The position numbers were made by a program, and so were the translations under genes. From Streptomyces venezuelae (GTDB taxonomy: Bacteria; Actinomycetota; Actinomycetes; Streptomycetales; Streptomycetaceae): a stretch of DNA of 64,000 nt. Shown here piece after piece: positions 8,158 through 16,742 of the stretch. Under the pieces are notes generated by a model, which ran no database searches, had not been told where the DNA came from, and saw only the letters and a program-made list of their open reading frames with translations. Positions within the stretch are counted from its first letter, which is position 1, and every line of letters starts with the position of its first letter. The stretch lies in assembly GCF_008642355.1 (NCBI RefSeq), contig NZ_CP029193.1:62001-126000 (forward strand), read 5' to 3'.

Positions 8158-8790
8158 ATGTGCTGGAGTGCCACGGCCGATCTCGCGGCGGGAACGGGCA
8201 TCGCGGCGGTGGGCGTCGTCTCGGTGAGCCTGGCGGCCCGCCGCCCCCGCGACCTGCCGCTGGCCGCGCTGCCGCTGCTGCTGGGCGCCCACCAGATCGT
8301 CGAGGCCGCCCTCTGGCGGCAGGGCGGCGGCACCGGCCCCGCCACCGTGGCCTGGGCGGTGATCGCGCTGCCGCTGCTCGCGCTGTGGGTGCCGGCGGCC
8401 GTGCTGTGCGCGGCGGCGCCGGGCGCCCGGCGCCGCCTGCTCATCCCGCTGGCCGCGGGCGGGGCGACGGCCGCGGTCCTCGCGTACGCGCTGGCGACGC
8501 GGCCGGTCAGCGCCGAGATCCGCGGGCACACCGTCGGCTACGCGCTGGGCCTGCCGCAGACCGGGCCGGTGGTGGCCGGCTACCTGCTGGCCACCGTCGG
8601 TTCCCTGCTCCTGTCCGGCGAGCGGGGCCTTGTCCTGTTCGGGGTGCTGGTCGCGGCGGGCGCGGCAGTGTGCTTCGTGCTGTGGCGCGAGGAGTACGTC
8701 TCCACGTGGTGTGCGTTCGCCGCGGTGTGCTCGCTGCTGCTGACGCGCTGGGCGGCCCGGCGCCGCCCGGTCCGCGCCACCGCCGCCTGA
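8158..8790 (+). CDS. DUF6629-type membrane protein
   Basis: A 210-residue integral membrane protein. It starts with MCWSATADL, typical of the DUF6629 family, and has about six to seven hydrophobic segments (for example ALPLLLGAHQIVEAALW and VIALPLLALWVPAAVL). A conserved HQ near residue 42 lies in the second segment. Function unknown. It is monocistronic and lies 85 nt after the DUF5133 gene in the same direction. Confidence 0.75.
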   Translation: MCWSATADLAAGTGIAAVGVVSVSLAARRPRDLPLAALPLLLGAHQIVEAALWRQGGGTGPATVAWAVIALPLLALWVPAAVLCAAAPGARRRLLIPLAAGGATAAVLAYALATRPVSAEIRGHTVGYALGLPQTGPVVAGYLLATVGSLLLSGERGLVLFGVLVAAGAAVCFVLWREEYVSTWCAFAAVCSLLLTRWAARRRPVRATAA

Positions 8791-9305
8791 GTTTTGCCGG
8801 GCCGCCGCGCGTCTCCCGTGCCCCGTGCCCGCCTGCCTGCCTGCCACGGTGGCGGGTTGGCGTGTAGGTCCGCCCGGGGCTCGGCGCCGAACGTGCGGGC
8901 CGGGCGCCGCTGTCAGCGGCACCCGGATCTCCTCGCGGAACCGGGCCGCGTGCAGGCACTGCTCGTACACCTCGCGGCGCGGCAAGGTGGGCGACGAAGG
9001 GGGCCGGCGGGTCGAGCAGTGCCGTGATCCGCACCTGCGGGCGGGTCTCGGCCTGTCGGCCGGTGAGGTCGCGCAGTCTCTACGGGGGCGGGGCGGCGGC
9101 CGTACCGGCGGAACCACAAAGGCCGGGGCCCCGGCGGCGCCGGGGCGGCCATGACACCCGCCGGGCGGGCGGGGTACGGTCGCCGAAGTGGATGAGGGGC
9201 GGGGCGTGCCGGGAGGAACCGGGCGGGCCGGGGCCGGTGACACGGCCCTCCGCTCCTCGATCGATCGGCAAGGAGGCCGGAGCAGGTGCGGCCAGGGGAG
9301 AGAGT
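8791..9305. other. 515-nt non-coding stretch, possibly a decayed gene remnant
   Basis: No convincing intact gene. On the minus strand at about 8920-9034 two adjacent frames give protein-like strings (LDPPAPFVAHLAA in one and EVYEQCLHAARFREEIRVPL in the next), as if a short coding remnant were broken by a frameshift. I cannot assign a family. The 3' part must contain the promoter of the ANTAR-GAF gene. Confidence 0.35.
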
Positions 9306-10448
9306 TTGACCAGCATTCCGACCGCGTCCCCGTCACCGGAGGACCGGCCGTCCTCGCCCGAGCCGCTCCCGTCGCCCGAGCGCCCCTCCCCGTCCGAAGG
9401 GCCCTCCCCGTCCGGACGGCCTTCCGCGTCCGAGCGGCCCTCCGCGTCCGGACGGCTCTTCGTACCCGAGCAGCTCTCCGCACGAGAGCAGCTCTCCTCG
9501 TCCGAGCGGGGCGCCTCAGCAGAGCGAGCCACCTCGGCCGAGCGGGACTTCCCGGAGCGAGCCGCCTCGTCCGAGCGGGCCTCCTCGCCGGAGCAGGACC
9601 TCTCGGCCGAGCGGGTCTTCTCCCTCCAGCAGGAGATGGAACAGCTGCGTGCCACCGCCGGGCGGCTGCGGGAGCAGGTGGCCGAGCTGGAGGTGCGGGC
9701 GCGGGCGCGGCCCCGGATCGCGCTGGCCGAGGGCATCCTGGTCGAGCGCTACCGGCTGGCACACGCCCAGGACGCGTTCGTGCTGCTGCGCCGGGCCTCC
9801 CAGCACGCCAACATCAAGCTGCACCAGCTGGCCACCGCCGTGGTGCGCACCCCCGGCCCCGCGCCCGGCGCCGAGCGGTGGCTGCCCGAGCGGACCCGGC
9901 ACGCCGCCCTGCCCAGCCTGGACGCGCTGCGGGCCGGCACGCTGGACGTGCGCAACCAGGGTGAGGTGCTCGGCGCCGCCCTGCACCGCGTGCTGGCCGT
10001 CACCGGCACCGACATGGGCAACGTGCAGCTGCTCGAGGACGACGTGCTGCGCATGGCCAGACACGCGGGCCTGCCCCGGCACTTCACCGACCACTTCGCC
10101 TTCGTCGACGGAAGCACCTCCTGCTCCCGGGCCGCCGAGGCCAGCAGCCAGGTCACCGTCAAGGAGGTGGCCTCCTCGGCCGGGTTCGGCGAGGAGGACC
10201 GCCGGGTGATCCTCACCTCCGGCAGCCGCGCCTGCCACAGCGTCCCGCTCTTCGACGGACACCGCACCGTCCACGGCGTCATCTCCTCCCACCACGCCCG
10301 GCCCCTGTCCGGCTTCACCCAGGCCCAGCTGCGCGAACTGCACGCCGCCGGCCGCACCATGGGCGAGTGGATCAGGTGGCACCAGGAGACCGTGCTCCTG
10401 GACGCGCTGGAGGACCTGCACCAACTCGCCCTGGCCGGGCAGTCCTGA
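9306..10448 (+). CDS. ANTAR- and GAF-domain protein with Ser/Pro/Glu repeat N-terminus
   Basis: A 380-residue protein. Residues 1 to about 105 are a low-complexity tract of short repeats (PSPSGRPSASERPSASGR style, then SSERA/SAERA units). Next comes an ANTAR RNA-binding domain at about 110-175, with a coiled coil and the typical IALAEGILVERYRLAHAQDAF helices. A GAF sensor domain follows at about 215-370. ANTAR proteins bind tandem RNA stem-loops to cause transcription antitermination. Here ANTAR precedes GAF, the reverse of the usual GAF-ANTAR order. TTG 9306 is chosen because AGGGGAG (9294-9300) is 5 nt upstream. It converges with the cupin gene, leaving 3 nt between the stops. Confidence 0.8.
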   Translation: MTSIPTASPSPEDRPSSPEPLPSPERPSPSEGPSPSGRPSASERPSASGRLFVPEQLSAREQLSSSERGASAERATSAERDFPERAASSERASSPEQDLSAERVFSLQQEMEQLRATAGRLREQVAELEVRARARPRIALAEGILVERYRLAHAQDAFVLLRRASQHANIKLHQLATAVVRTPGPAPGAERWLPERTRHAALPSLDALRAGTLDVRNQGEVLGAALHRVLAVTGTDMGNVQLLEDDVLRMARHAGLPRHFTDHFAFVDGSTSCSRAAEASSQVTVKEVASSAGFGEEDRRVILTSGSRACHSVPLFDGHRTVHGVISSHHARPLSGFTQAQLRELHAAGRTMGEWIRWHQETVLLDALEDLHQLALAGQS

Positions 10449-10451
10449 GCC

Positions 10452-10949
10452 TCACGGGGCGGGGCGGGTGGCGTAGCGGCTCATGGTGGCAAGGCTGTCG
10501 GCGGGGGTCGGGGGCCCGCCCCCGGCAAGCGTGTCGCGCAGGTCGCGGAAGTACTGCACGTACAGGTCCGGGGTGAAGACGCTGAGCATGCGGGCCGGTC
10601 GGGCGCCGGGGTTGGCGAAGGTGTGAGGGGCACCGGCCGGCACCATCACGAAGGTGCCGGGGCCGGCGTCGTGCTCCTCCGGCCCGACCGTGAACCGCAC
10701 CGTGCCCGCCAGCACGTAGAAGCCCTCGTCGTGCCGGGCGTGGCGGTGCTGCGGGGGGCCGGGGGTGTGCGGGGCGAGGACGGACTCGGTCAGGCCCAGG
10801 CGGTGTCCGGTGTTGCTGCCGTCCTCCAGGACGCGCATGCGGGTGGTGCCCAGGGCGATCGTCTCCCCCTCTCCGGGGCGGACCACCGATACGGCGGGCA
10901 CGTCGGTCAAAGGGGCGGACTGTGCGCCGGACTGTGTGTCGTCGGTCAT
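10452..10949 (-). CDS. Cupin-domain protein
   Basis: A 165-residue single-cupin protein. The metal-binding motif 1 is visible as HRHARHDEGFYVLAG (about residues 68-82; His, His and Glu ligands), and motif 2 as GAPHTFAN (about 106-113; third His). Family members include small dioxygenases, isomerases and metal-binding proteins; the substrate is unknown. It is divergent from a LysR-type regulator with 80 nt between the starts and one clear LysR-type palindrome, so it is the probable regulatory target. Confidence 0.82.
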   Translation of the reverse strand: MTDDTQSGAQSAPLTDVPAVSVVRPGEGETIALGTTRMRVLEDGSNTGHRLGLTESVLAPHTPGPPQHRHARHDEGFYVLAGTVRFTVGPEEHDAGPGTFVMVPAGAPHTFANPGARPARMLSVFTPDLYVQYFRDLRDTLAGGGPPTPADSLATMSRYATRPAP

Positions 10950-11003
10950 GGTCCGATGGGACCGCGCGGGGGCGGCGGGCGTCCAAGACCTGTTCCGTGG
11001 GCC

Positions 11004-11022
11004 CGATACCGGCTGGGTATCG
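11004..11022. promoter_or_regulatory. LysR-type operator in the cupin/lysR intergenic region
   Basis: Perfect 7-nt inverted repeat CGATACC (11004-11010) / GGTATCG (11016-11022) with a 5-nt spacer. It fits the T-N11-A rule and lies just upstream of the LysR start. Confidence 0.7.
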
Positions 11023-11029
11023 TGGCGTG

Positions 11030-11962
11030 ATGGAGCTGCGGACGTTGCGGTACTTCGTGGCGGTCGCCGAGGAACTCCACTTCGGCCGGGCGGCCCTGCG
11101 CCTGCACATCAGCCAGCCGCCGCTGAGCCGGGCCGTCAGACAGCTGGAGGCGGAAGTCGGCGCGGTGCTGCTGGACCGCTCGCCGGCCGGCGTCACGCTC
11201 ACCGCGGCCGGCGCTGTGCTGCTCGAGGAGGCGCGCGCCCTGCTGGAGCGGGCCGCGCTGGCGCGGGAGCGGGTGGCCGCGGCGGCCGGGCCCGGGGCCA
11301 TCACCGTCGGGGTCCTGGGCGGTGACGGCGGCGAGGGCGGTGACGGCGGTGCGGGGCTGAGCCGGCTGGCCGCGGCCTTCCGCCGCCGGCATCCGGGCGT
11401 GGAGGTACGTGTCCGGGAGGCGGATCTGGGCGATCCCACCTGCGGGCTGCACGCCGGTCGCGTGGATGTCGCGCTGACGCGCGGCCCCTTCCAGGAGACC
11501 GGGCTTTCGGTCCGCACGCTGCGCACCGACGCCGTGGGGGTACTGCTGCGCGCCGACGACCCGCTGGCCCGCCGCGCGCGCCTGCACCTGGCCGACCTGG
11601 CCCAGCGGCGCTGGTTCCGCTTCCCGCCGGGCACCGACCCGCTGTGGCAGTCCTACTGGGGCGGCGGCGTGCCCCGCGAGGGGCCGGTGGTGCGTGCGGT
11701 GGTGGAGTGCCGGCAGGCCGTGCTGTGGAACGGCACGGTCGGCATGACCCTTTTGGACCACCCGTCCTCCCCCGGCCTGGTGGTGATCCCCCTGACCGAC
11801 ATGCCACCCAGCCCACTGGTGGCGGCGTGGAGCAAGAACAACGCGGACGCCGTGGTCCGCTCCTTCGTACGCGCCGCGACCGGCCTCCACCGGGAGCGGG
11901 GGCAGGGGCGGGAACGGGTGCGGGAGCGGGGGGCGGTGGACGCGGGGCCCGGGGGCGGGTAG
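11030..11962 (+). CDS. LysR-family transcriptional regulator
   Basis: A 310-residue LTTR. The N-terminal winged HTH (residues 1-60) has LRYFVAVAEELHFGRAA and the recognition helix ISQPPLSRAVRQLE. The effector-binding domain (about 90-290) includes DVALTRGPF and a GMTLL stretch. A Gly-rich GGDGGEGGDGG loop near residue 100 is unusual. The ATG at 11030 sits directly after the operator palindrome, so autoregulation and control of the divergent cupin gene are likely. The effector is unknown. Confidence 0.88.
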   Translation: MELRTLRYFVAVAEELHFGRAALRLHISQPPLSRAVRQLEAEVGAVLLDRSPAGVTLTAAGAVLLEEARALLERAALARERVAAAAGPGAITVGVLGGDGGEGGDGGAGLSRLAAAFRRRHPGVEVRVREADLGDPTCGLHAGRVDVALTRGPFQETGLSVRTLRTDAVGVLLRADDPLARRARLHLADLAQRRWFRFPPGTDPLWQSYWGGGVPREGPVVRAVVECRQAVLWNGTVGMTLLDHPSSPGLVVIPLTDMPPSPLVAAWSKNNADAVVRSFVRAATGLHRERGQGRERVRERGAVDAGPGGG

Positions 11963-12523
11963 CTGGGCGGGGCGGTGGACGCGCGGCGCCGAGACGGGCA
12001 GTCGGGCGGGGGCGGTCTCGCGGGGCTCGTCTCGCGGGCGGCGGGCCATCCGCGCGGCGGGCCTGTGGAGCGGTGGGCCCGTTCGGCAAGACGGCAGGTC
12101 AGTCCCGTGGTGACAGCAGGTCCGCCCCACGAGGGCAGCAAGCCACCCCCGTGGCGGGGGCAGGGGCGGTGCGGCGGGCCGATCCCACAGGGCTGCAGGT
12201 CAGTCCGCGGCGACGGCAGGACCGTTCCACGAGGCCGACGGGCCCCCTGCGACAGGGCAGGGTGGTCCCTGATCCCGGCGGTGCGCGGGCGCCCCACGGT
12301 GCGACAGGTCAGGCCCATGGTGACGGCAGGCCCCTCTCGCGGGCGGCAGGTCATCCCGGCGGCGGGCCGGCCATCCTCGCGGCGGGGCAGGGCGGCCCCT
12401 GGCACCACGCGGGGCGGCAGGGCGGCGGGGCGGCAGGGCGGCGGGGCGGCGGGGCGGTCGCATGGTGTCGGCCGTTTTTGCACTGCGCCAGGGGGGCGGT
12501 GCGGGGCTGGGTAGGCTGCGGGG
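11963..12523. other. 561-nt low-complexity GC-rich stretch
   Basis: Open frames exist in several phases but none looks protein-like. The sequence is built from degenerate repeats around GGCAGGTCA, GGTGACGGCAGG and GGCGGGCCATCC. It ends in a run of GGGGCGGCAGGGCGGC units (about 12411-12460). No gene is supported. Confidence 0.6.
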
Positions 12524-12838
<315 letters not shown>

Positions 12839-12976
12839 CTGCGCCGCTCCCCCGGTTCCTCCCCCGCTCTCCCCTCGGCGCGGAGTGGTTCGGCATGCCG
12901 GAACGTGTGTCCTGTCCCAGGCTGGAGGGGCTGATACCGGCACGGACCCACCCCCGGGACAAGGGAGCAGAGCGCC

Positions 12977-13540
12977 ATGGGGACCGATGTGTTCCATTCG
13001 GAAGTGCCCCTGCGGGTGAACGGCAGGCCTCACCGCCCTGTCGTCGATCACCGGGCGACGCTGCTGGACGTCCTGCGCGAGCAACTGGACCTGACCGGCG
13101 CCAAGAAGGGCTGCGACCACGGCCAGTGCGGGGCCTGCACCGTCCTGGTGGACGGGCGCCGGGCCAACAGCTGTCTGCTGCTGGCGGTCGCCGTCGAGGG
13201 ATGTGACATCACCACCGTCGAGGGGCTGCGCGGCCCGGACGGCGAGCACCCGCATCCCCTGCAGCGGGCCTTCGTGGAGCGTGACGCCTTCCAGTGCGGG
13301 TACTGCACGCCGGGGCAGCTGTGTTCGGCCCTCGGCGTCCTGGCCGAGGCCCGGGCGGGCCATGCCTCGCACGTGACGGATCCGCAGGTGGAGGGCGGTG
13401 AGCCGGTGCGGCTGAGCCGGCAGGAGATCCAGGAGCGGCTCAGCGGCAACCTGTGCCGGTGCGGCGCCTACCCGCGCATCGTCGAGGCCGTCCAGGACAT
13501 GGCGGCCGCCGACGACGCCGAAGGAGGTGGGGTGCGGTGA
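12977..13540 (+). CDS. Molybdenum aldehyde oxidoreductase, 2Fe-2S subunit (PaoA/XdhA type)
   Basis: A 187-residue iron-sulfur subunit of the xanthine dehydrogenase family. The plant-ferredoxin-type cluster cysteines lie in GCDHGQCGACTVLVDG (about residues 49-64) with a further Cys at about 77. The second 2Fe-2S cluster cysteines are in QCGYCTPGQ and NLCRCGAYPRI. There is no Tat signal, so the enzyme should be cytosolic, unlike E. coli PaoA. It is the first gene of a three-gene operon, and its stop overlaps the next start (GTGA). Confidence 0.88.
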   Translation: MGTDVFHSEVPLRVNGRPHRPVVDHRATLLDVLREQLDLTGAKKGCDHGQCGACTVLVDGRRANSCLLLAVAVEGCDITTVEGLRGPDGEHPHPLQRAFVERDAFQCGYCTPGQLCSALGVLAEARAGHASHVTDPQVEGGEPVRLSRQEIQERLSGNLCRCGAYPRIVEAVQDMAAADDAEGGGVR

Positions 13541-14550
13541 AGTCCTTCCGGTATGTGCGCGCCCACAGCGTCGAGGAGGCCACCGCGGCGCACGCCGGCC
13601 GGCCCACCTCCCGCTATCTGGGCGGCGGAACCAACCTCGTCGACCTGATGAAGCTGGGCGTGGAGCGGCCCCAGACGCTGATCGACGTCAGCCGGCTGCC
13701 GCTGGACGGCGTGCGGGAGCTGGCCGACGGGTCCCTGCGCGTGGGGGCGACGGTGCGCAACAGTGACCTGGCCTCCCACCCGCTGATCCGCGCCCGCCAC
13801 CCCGTGCTGTCCCAGGCGCTGCTCGCCGGCGCCTCGGGCCAGCTGCGCAACATGGCCACCACCGGCGGCAACCTGCTCCAGCGCACCCGCTGCCCCTACT
13901 TCCAGGACCTGGCCAAGCCGTGCAACAAGCGCGAGCCCGGCTCGGGCTGCGGCGCGCGGGAGGGTGTCCACCGCGACCACGCGGTGCTGGGGCACTCCGC
14001 GCAGTGCATCGCCACCCACCCCTCCGACATGGCCGTCGCGCTGGCCGCGCTGGACGCGCAGGTCGAACTGCAGGGGGTGCGCGGGACGCGGACGGTGCCG
14101 GCCGCCGACTTCCACCGGCTGCCGGGCGACCGGCCGCAGACGGACACCGAGATCGCCCACGGCGAGCTGATCACCGCCGTGCTGCTGCCGCCGTCGGCGC
14201 CGGGCACCGTCTCGGCCTACCGCAAGGCACGCGACCGCGCCTCCTACGCCTTCGCGCTCGCCTCGGTGGCCGTGGTCGCGGTCGTGCGGGAGGAGACCCT
14301 GCACGAGGTGCGGATCGCCTTCGGCGGGCTGGCCCACCGGCCCTGGCGGGCCCGGCGCGCCGAGGAGGCGCTGCGCGGCGCCGCGCCCGGCGGTGAGGCG
14401 TTCGAGCGGGCCCTGGACGCCGAGCTGGCCGCGGCCGAGCCGCTGCGCGACAACGCCTTCAAGGTGCCCCTGGCCCGCAATCTGGCCTGCGACGTCCTGC
14501 GCCGCCTGACCCGCCCGGACGCAGACGCCGACGTCGGCGCCGCACCCTGA
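13537..14550 (+). CDS. Molybdenum aldehyde oxidoreductase, FAD subunit with extra Fe-S loop (PaoB type)
   Basis: A 337-residue FAD-binding subunit (CO dehydrogenase flavoprotein fold). FAD-contacting GGGTNLVDLMK lies near residue 30 and the second binding stretch TTGGNLLQRTRCPY near 110. The following loop (TRCPYF, PCNKREPGSGCG, SAQC) supplies four cysteines, as in E. coli PaoB, where they bind an additional 4Fe-4S cluster. GTG 13537 overlaps the upstream stop, with AAGGAGG (13521-13527) in place, which indicates translational coupling. It passes electrons from the Mo site to FAD. Confidence 0.88.
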   Translation: MKSFRYVRAHSVEEATAAHAGRPTSRYLGGGTNLVDLMKLGVERPQTLIDVSRLPLDGVRELADGSLRVGATVRNSDLASHPLIRARHPVLSQALLAGASGQLRNMATTGGNLLQRTRCPYFQDLAKPCNKREPGSGCGAREGVHRDHAVLGHSAQCIATHPSDMAVALAALDAQVELQGVRGTRTVPAADFHRLPGDRPQTDTEIAHGELITAVLLPPSAPGTVSAYRKARDRASYAFALASVAVVAVVREETLHEVRIAFGGLAHRPWRARRAEEALRGAAPGGEAFERALDAELAAAEPLRDNAFKVPLARNLACDVLRRLTRPDADADVGAAP

Positions 14551-14622
14551 GCGGACGGTCCCGCCCGCCGCCCGCCCCCCCTTTTTTTCGTACGTACGTA
14601 TCCGCCTGCAGGGAGAGACACC

Positions 14623-16719
14623 ATGCCGCAGACCGCCGACGCGCCGGGAGCGGACCTCGAGCGCCGGGAGGGCACCGACAAGGTGCTCGGCAGCGCCCGC
14701 TACGCCGCCGAGCACACGCCTGAGGGCTGTGCGTACGCGTGGCCGGTCGCGGCCACCGTGGCGCGCGGCGAGGTGCGTACGGTCGACGACGCGGCGGCGC
14801 TGGCGCTGCCCGGTGTGGTGAGCGTGCTGCACCACCGCAACGCGCCGCGCCTGGCCGAGCCGGACGACGCCACCCTGGCCGTGCTGCAGGACGCCCGTGT
14901 GCCGCACCGCGGCTGGTACGTGGCGCTGGTGGTCGCCGACACCCTGGAGGCCGCCCGCGAAGGCGCCGCCACCGTCCGGGTCACCTACGCCGAGGAGCCC
15001 TTCGACGTCACCCTGCGGGCCGAGCACCCCGACGCCTATGTGCCCGAGGACTCCGACGGGACCTCGGGCGAGCACGTGCGCGGCGACGCGGAGGCGGCGT
15101 TCGCGGCCGCGCCGGTGCGGGTGGACACCGGCTACCGGGTGCCGCCGCTGCACAACCACCCCATGGAGCCGCACGCGGCCACCGCCCACTGGCAGGACGG
15201 GCATCTGCGCGTGTACGACTCCAGCCAGGGCGCCACCACCGTGCGCGACACGCTGGCCGGCCTGTTCGGGCTGCGCAAGGAGCAGGTGACGGTCGTCTCC
15301 GAGCACGTGGGCGGCGGCTTCGGGTCCAAGGGCACGCCCCGCCCGCACGTGGTGCTGGCCGCCATGGCCGCCCGTGCCACCGGCCGCCCGGTCAAGCTCG
15401 CCCTGCCCAGGCGGCAGTTGCCGGCCGTGGTGGGCCACCGCGCGCCGACCCTGCACCGGGTGCGGCTGGGCGCCGGCACGGACGGCACGCTCACCTCGGT
15501 GATCCACGAGGTGAGCGCGCACACCTCCCGCATCAAGGAGTTCATGGAGACCGGGGCGGCCGCCACCCGCGTCATGTATCCCTCGCCGCACGCGCGGACC
15601 ACGCACCGGGCGGTGCCGCTGGATGTGCCCAGCCCCTCCTGGATGCGGGCGCCGGGCGAGGCGCCGGGGATGTACGCGCTGGAGTCGGCGATGGACGAGC
15701 TCGCCCAGGCGCTGGACATCGACCCCGTCGAGCTGCGGCTGCGCAACGACACCCGGCACGAGCCGGACAGCGGCAAGCCCTTCAGCAGCCGGCACCTGGC
15801 GGAGTGCCTGCGCGAGGGGGCGCGCCGCTTCGGCTGGGCCGGGCGCGATCCGCGGCCCCGCACCCGCCGGGAGGGGCCGCTGCTGGTGGGCAGCGGGGTG
15901 GCGGCGGCCACCTATCCGGTCGTGGTCGCGCCGTCCCGGGCGAGCGTGCAGGCCTGCCCGGACGGCACGTTCGTGGTGCGCATCAACGCCACCGACATCG
16001 GGACCGGGGCGCGCACGGTGCTCGTGCCGGTGGCCGCGGACGCGCTGGGCGTGCCGGTGGAGCGGGTGCGCACCGAGATCGGCAGCAGTGACCTGCCCTC
16101 GGCGCCGCTGGCCGGCGGCTCCTCGGGCACGGCCTCCTGGGGGTGGGCGGTGCACGAGGCGTGCACGGCGCTGGCCGGGCGCCTGGCCGAGCAGCGCGGG
16201 CAGCAGCTGCCGCCGGAGGGGGTCAGCGCCACGGCCGACACGGCGGGGCGGGCCGACGCGGACAGCGACTACGCGCGGCACGCGTTCGGCGCGCACTTCG
16301 CCGAGGTCACGGTGGACACGGTCTCCGGTGAGGTACGGGTGCGGCGCCTGCTCGGCGTCTACGCCGCCGGGCGCATCCTCAACTCCCGTACCGCCCGCTC
16401 GCAGTTCGTCGGTGCGATGACGATGGGGCTGGGGATGGCGCTGATGGAGCACAGCACGATGGACGGCGCCTTCGGGGACTTCGCGGAGACCGACCTGGCG
16501 TCCTACCACGTGCCGGTGCACGCGGACGTGCCGTCCATCGAGGCGCACTGGATCGAGGAGGACGATCCGCACCTCAACCCGATGGGCAGCAAGGGCATCG
16601 GTGAGATCGGCATCGTGGGGACGGCCGCGGCGATCGGCAACGCGGTGCACCACGCGACGGGGGTACGGCTGCGGGAACTGCCGCTGACCCCGGACCGGGT
16701 GCTCGCCCACGCCCTGTAG
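14623..16719 (+). CDS. Molybdenum aldehyde oxidoreductase, molybdopterin-binding subunit (PaoC/XdhB type)
   Basis: A 698-residue catalytic subunit. Features include GGGFGSKGTPRPHVVLAA (Mo-cofactor contact, about residue 230), the SWMRAPGEAPGMYALE arginine region (about 340) and the C-terminal GSKGIGEIGIVGTA, whose Glu is the family's catalytic base. Substrates are probably aromatic or aliphatic aldehydes by analogy with PaoABC. It lies 72 nt after the FAD subunit, behind a GTACGTACGT spacer. No XdhC-type cofactor-insertion gene is present in the window. It converges with the PHP gene. Confidence 0.88.
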   Translation: MPQTADAPGADLERREGTDKVLGSARYAAEHTPEGCAYAWPVAATVARGEVRTVDDAAALALPGVVSVLHHRNAPRLAEPDDATLAVLQDARVPHRGWYVALVVADTLEAAREGAATVRVTYAEEPFDVTLRAEHPDAYVPEDSDGTSGEHVRGDAEAAFAAAPVRVDTGYRVPPLHNHPMEPHAATAHWQDGHLRVYDSSQGATTVRDTLAGLFGLRKEQVTVVSEHVGGGFGSKGTPRPHVVLAAMAARATGRPVKLALPRRQLPAVVGHRAPTLHRVRLGAGTDGTLTSVIHEVSAHTSRIKEFMETGAAATRVMYPSPHARTTHRAVPLDVPSPSWMRAPGEAPGMYALESAMDELAQALDIDPVELRLRNDTRHEPDSGKPFSSRHLAECLREGARRFGWAGRDPRPRTRREGPLLVGSGVAAATYPVVVAPSRASVQACPDGTFVVRINATDIGTGARTVLVPVAADALGVPVERVRTEIGSSDLPSAPLAGGSSGTASWGWAVHEACTALAGRLAEQRGQQLPPEGVSATADTAGRADADSDYARHAFGAHFAEVTVDTVSGEVRVRRLLGVYAAGRILNSRTARSQFVGAMTMGLGMALMEHSTMDGAFGDFAETDLASYHVPVHADVPSIEAHWIEEDDPHLNPMGSKGIGEIGIVGTAAAIGNAVHHATGVRLRELPLTPDRVLAHAL

Positions 16720-16742
16720 CCGCCCGCCCGCGCGGCTGTCGC

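Noticed and set aside
8920..9034. Possible frameshifted gene remnant on the minus strand
   Set aside because: Two adjacent frames give protein-like strings but I cannot name a family. Kept only as a comment on the non-coding stretch.
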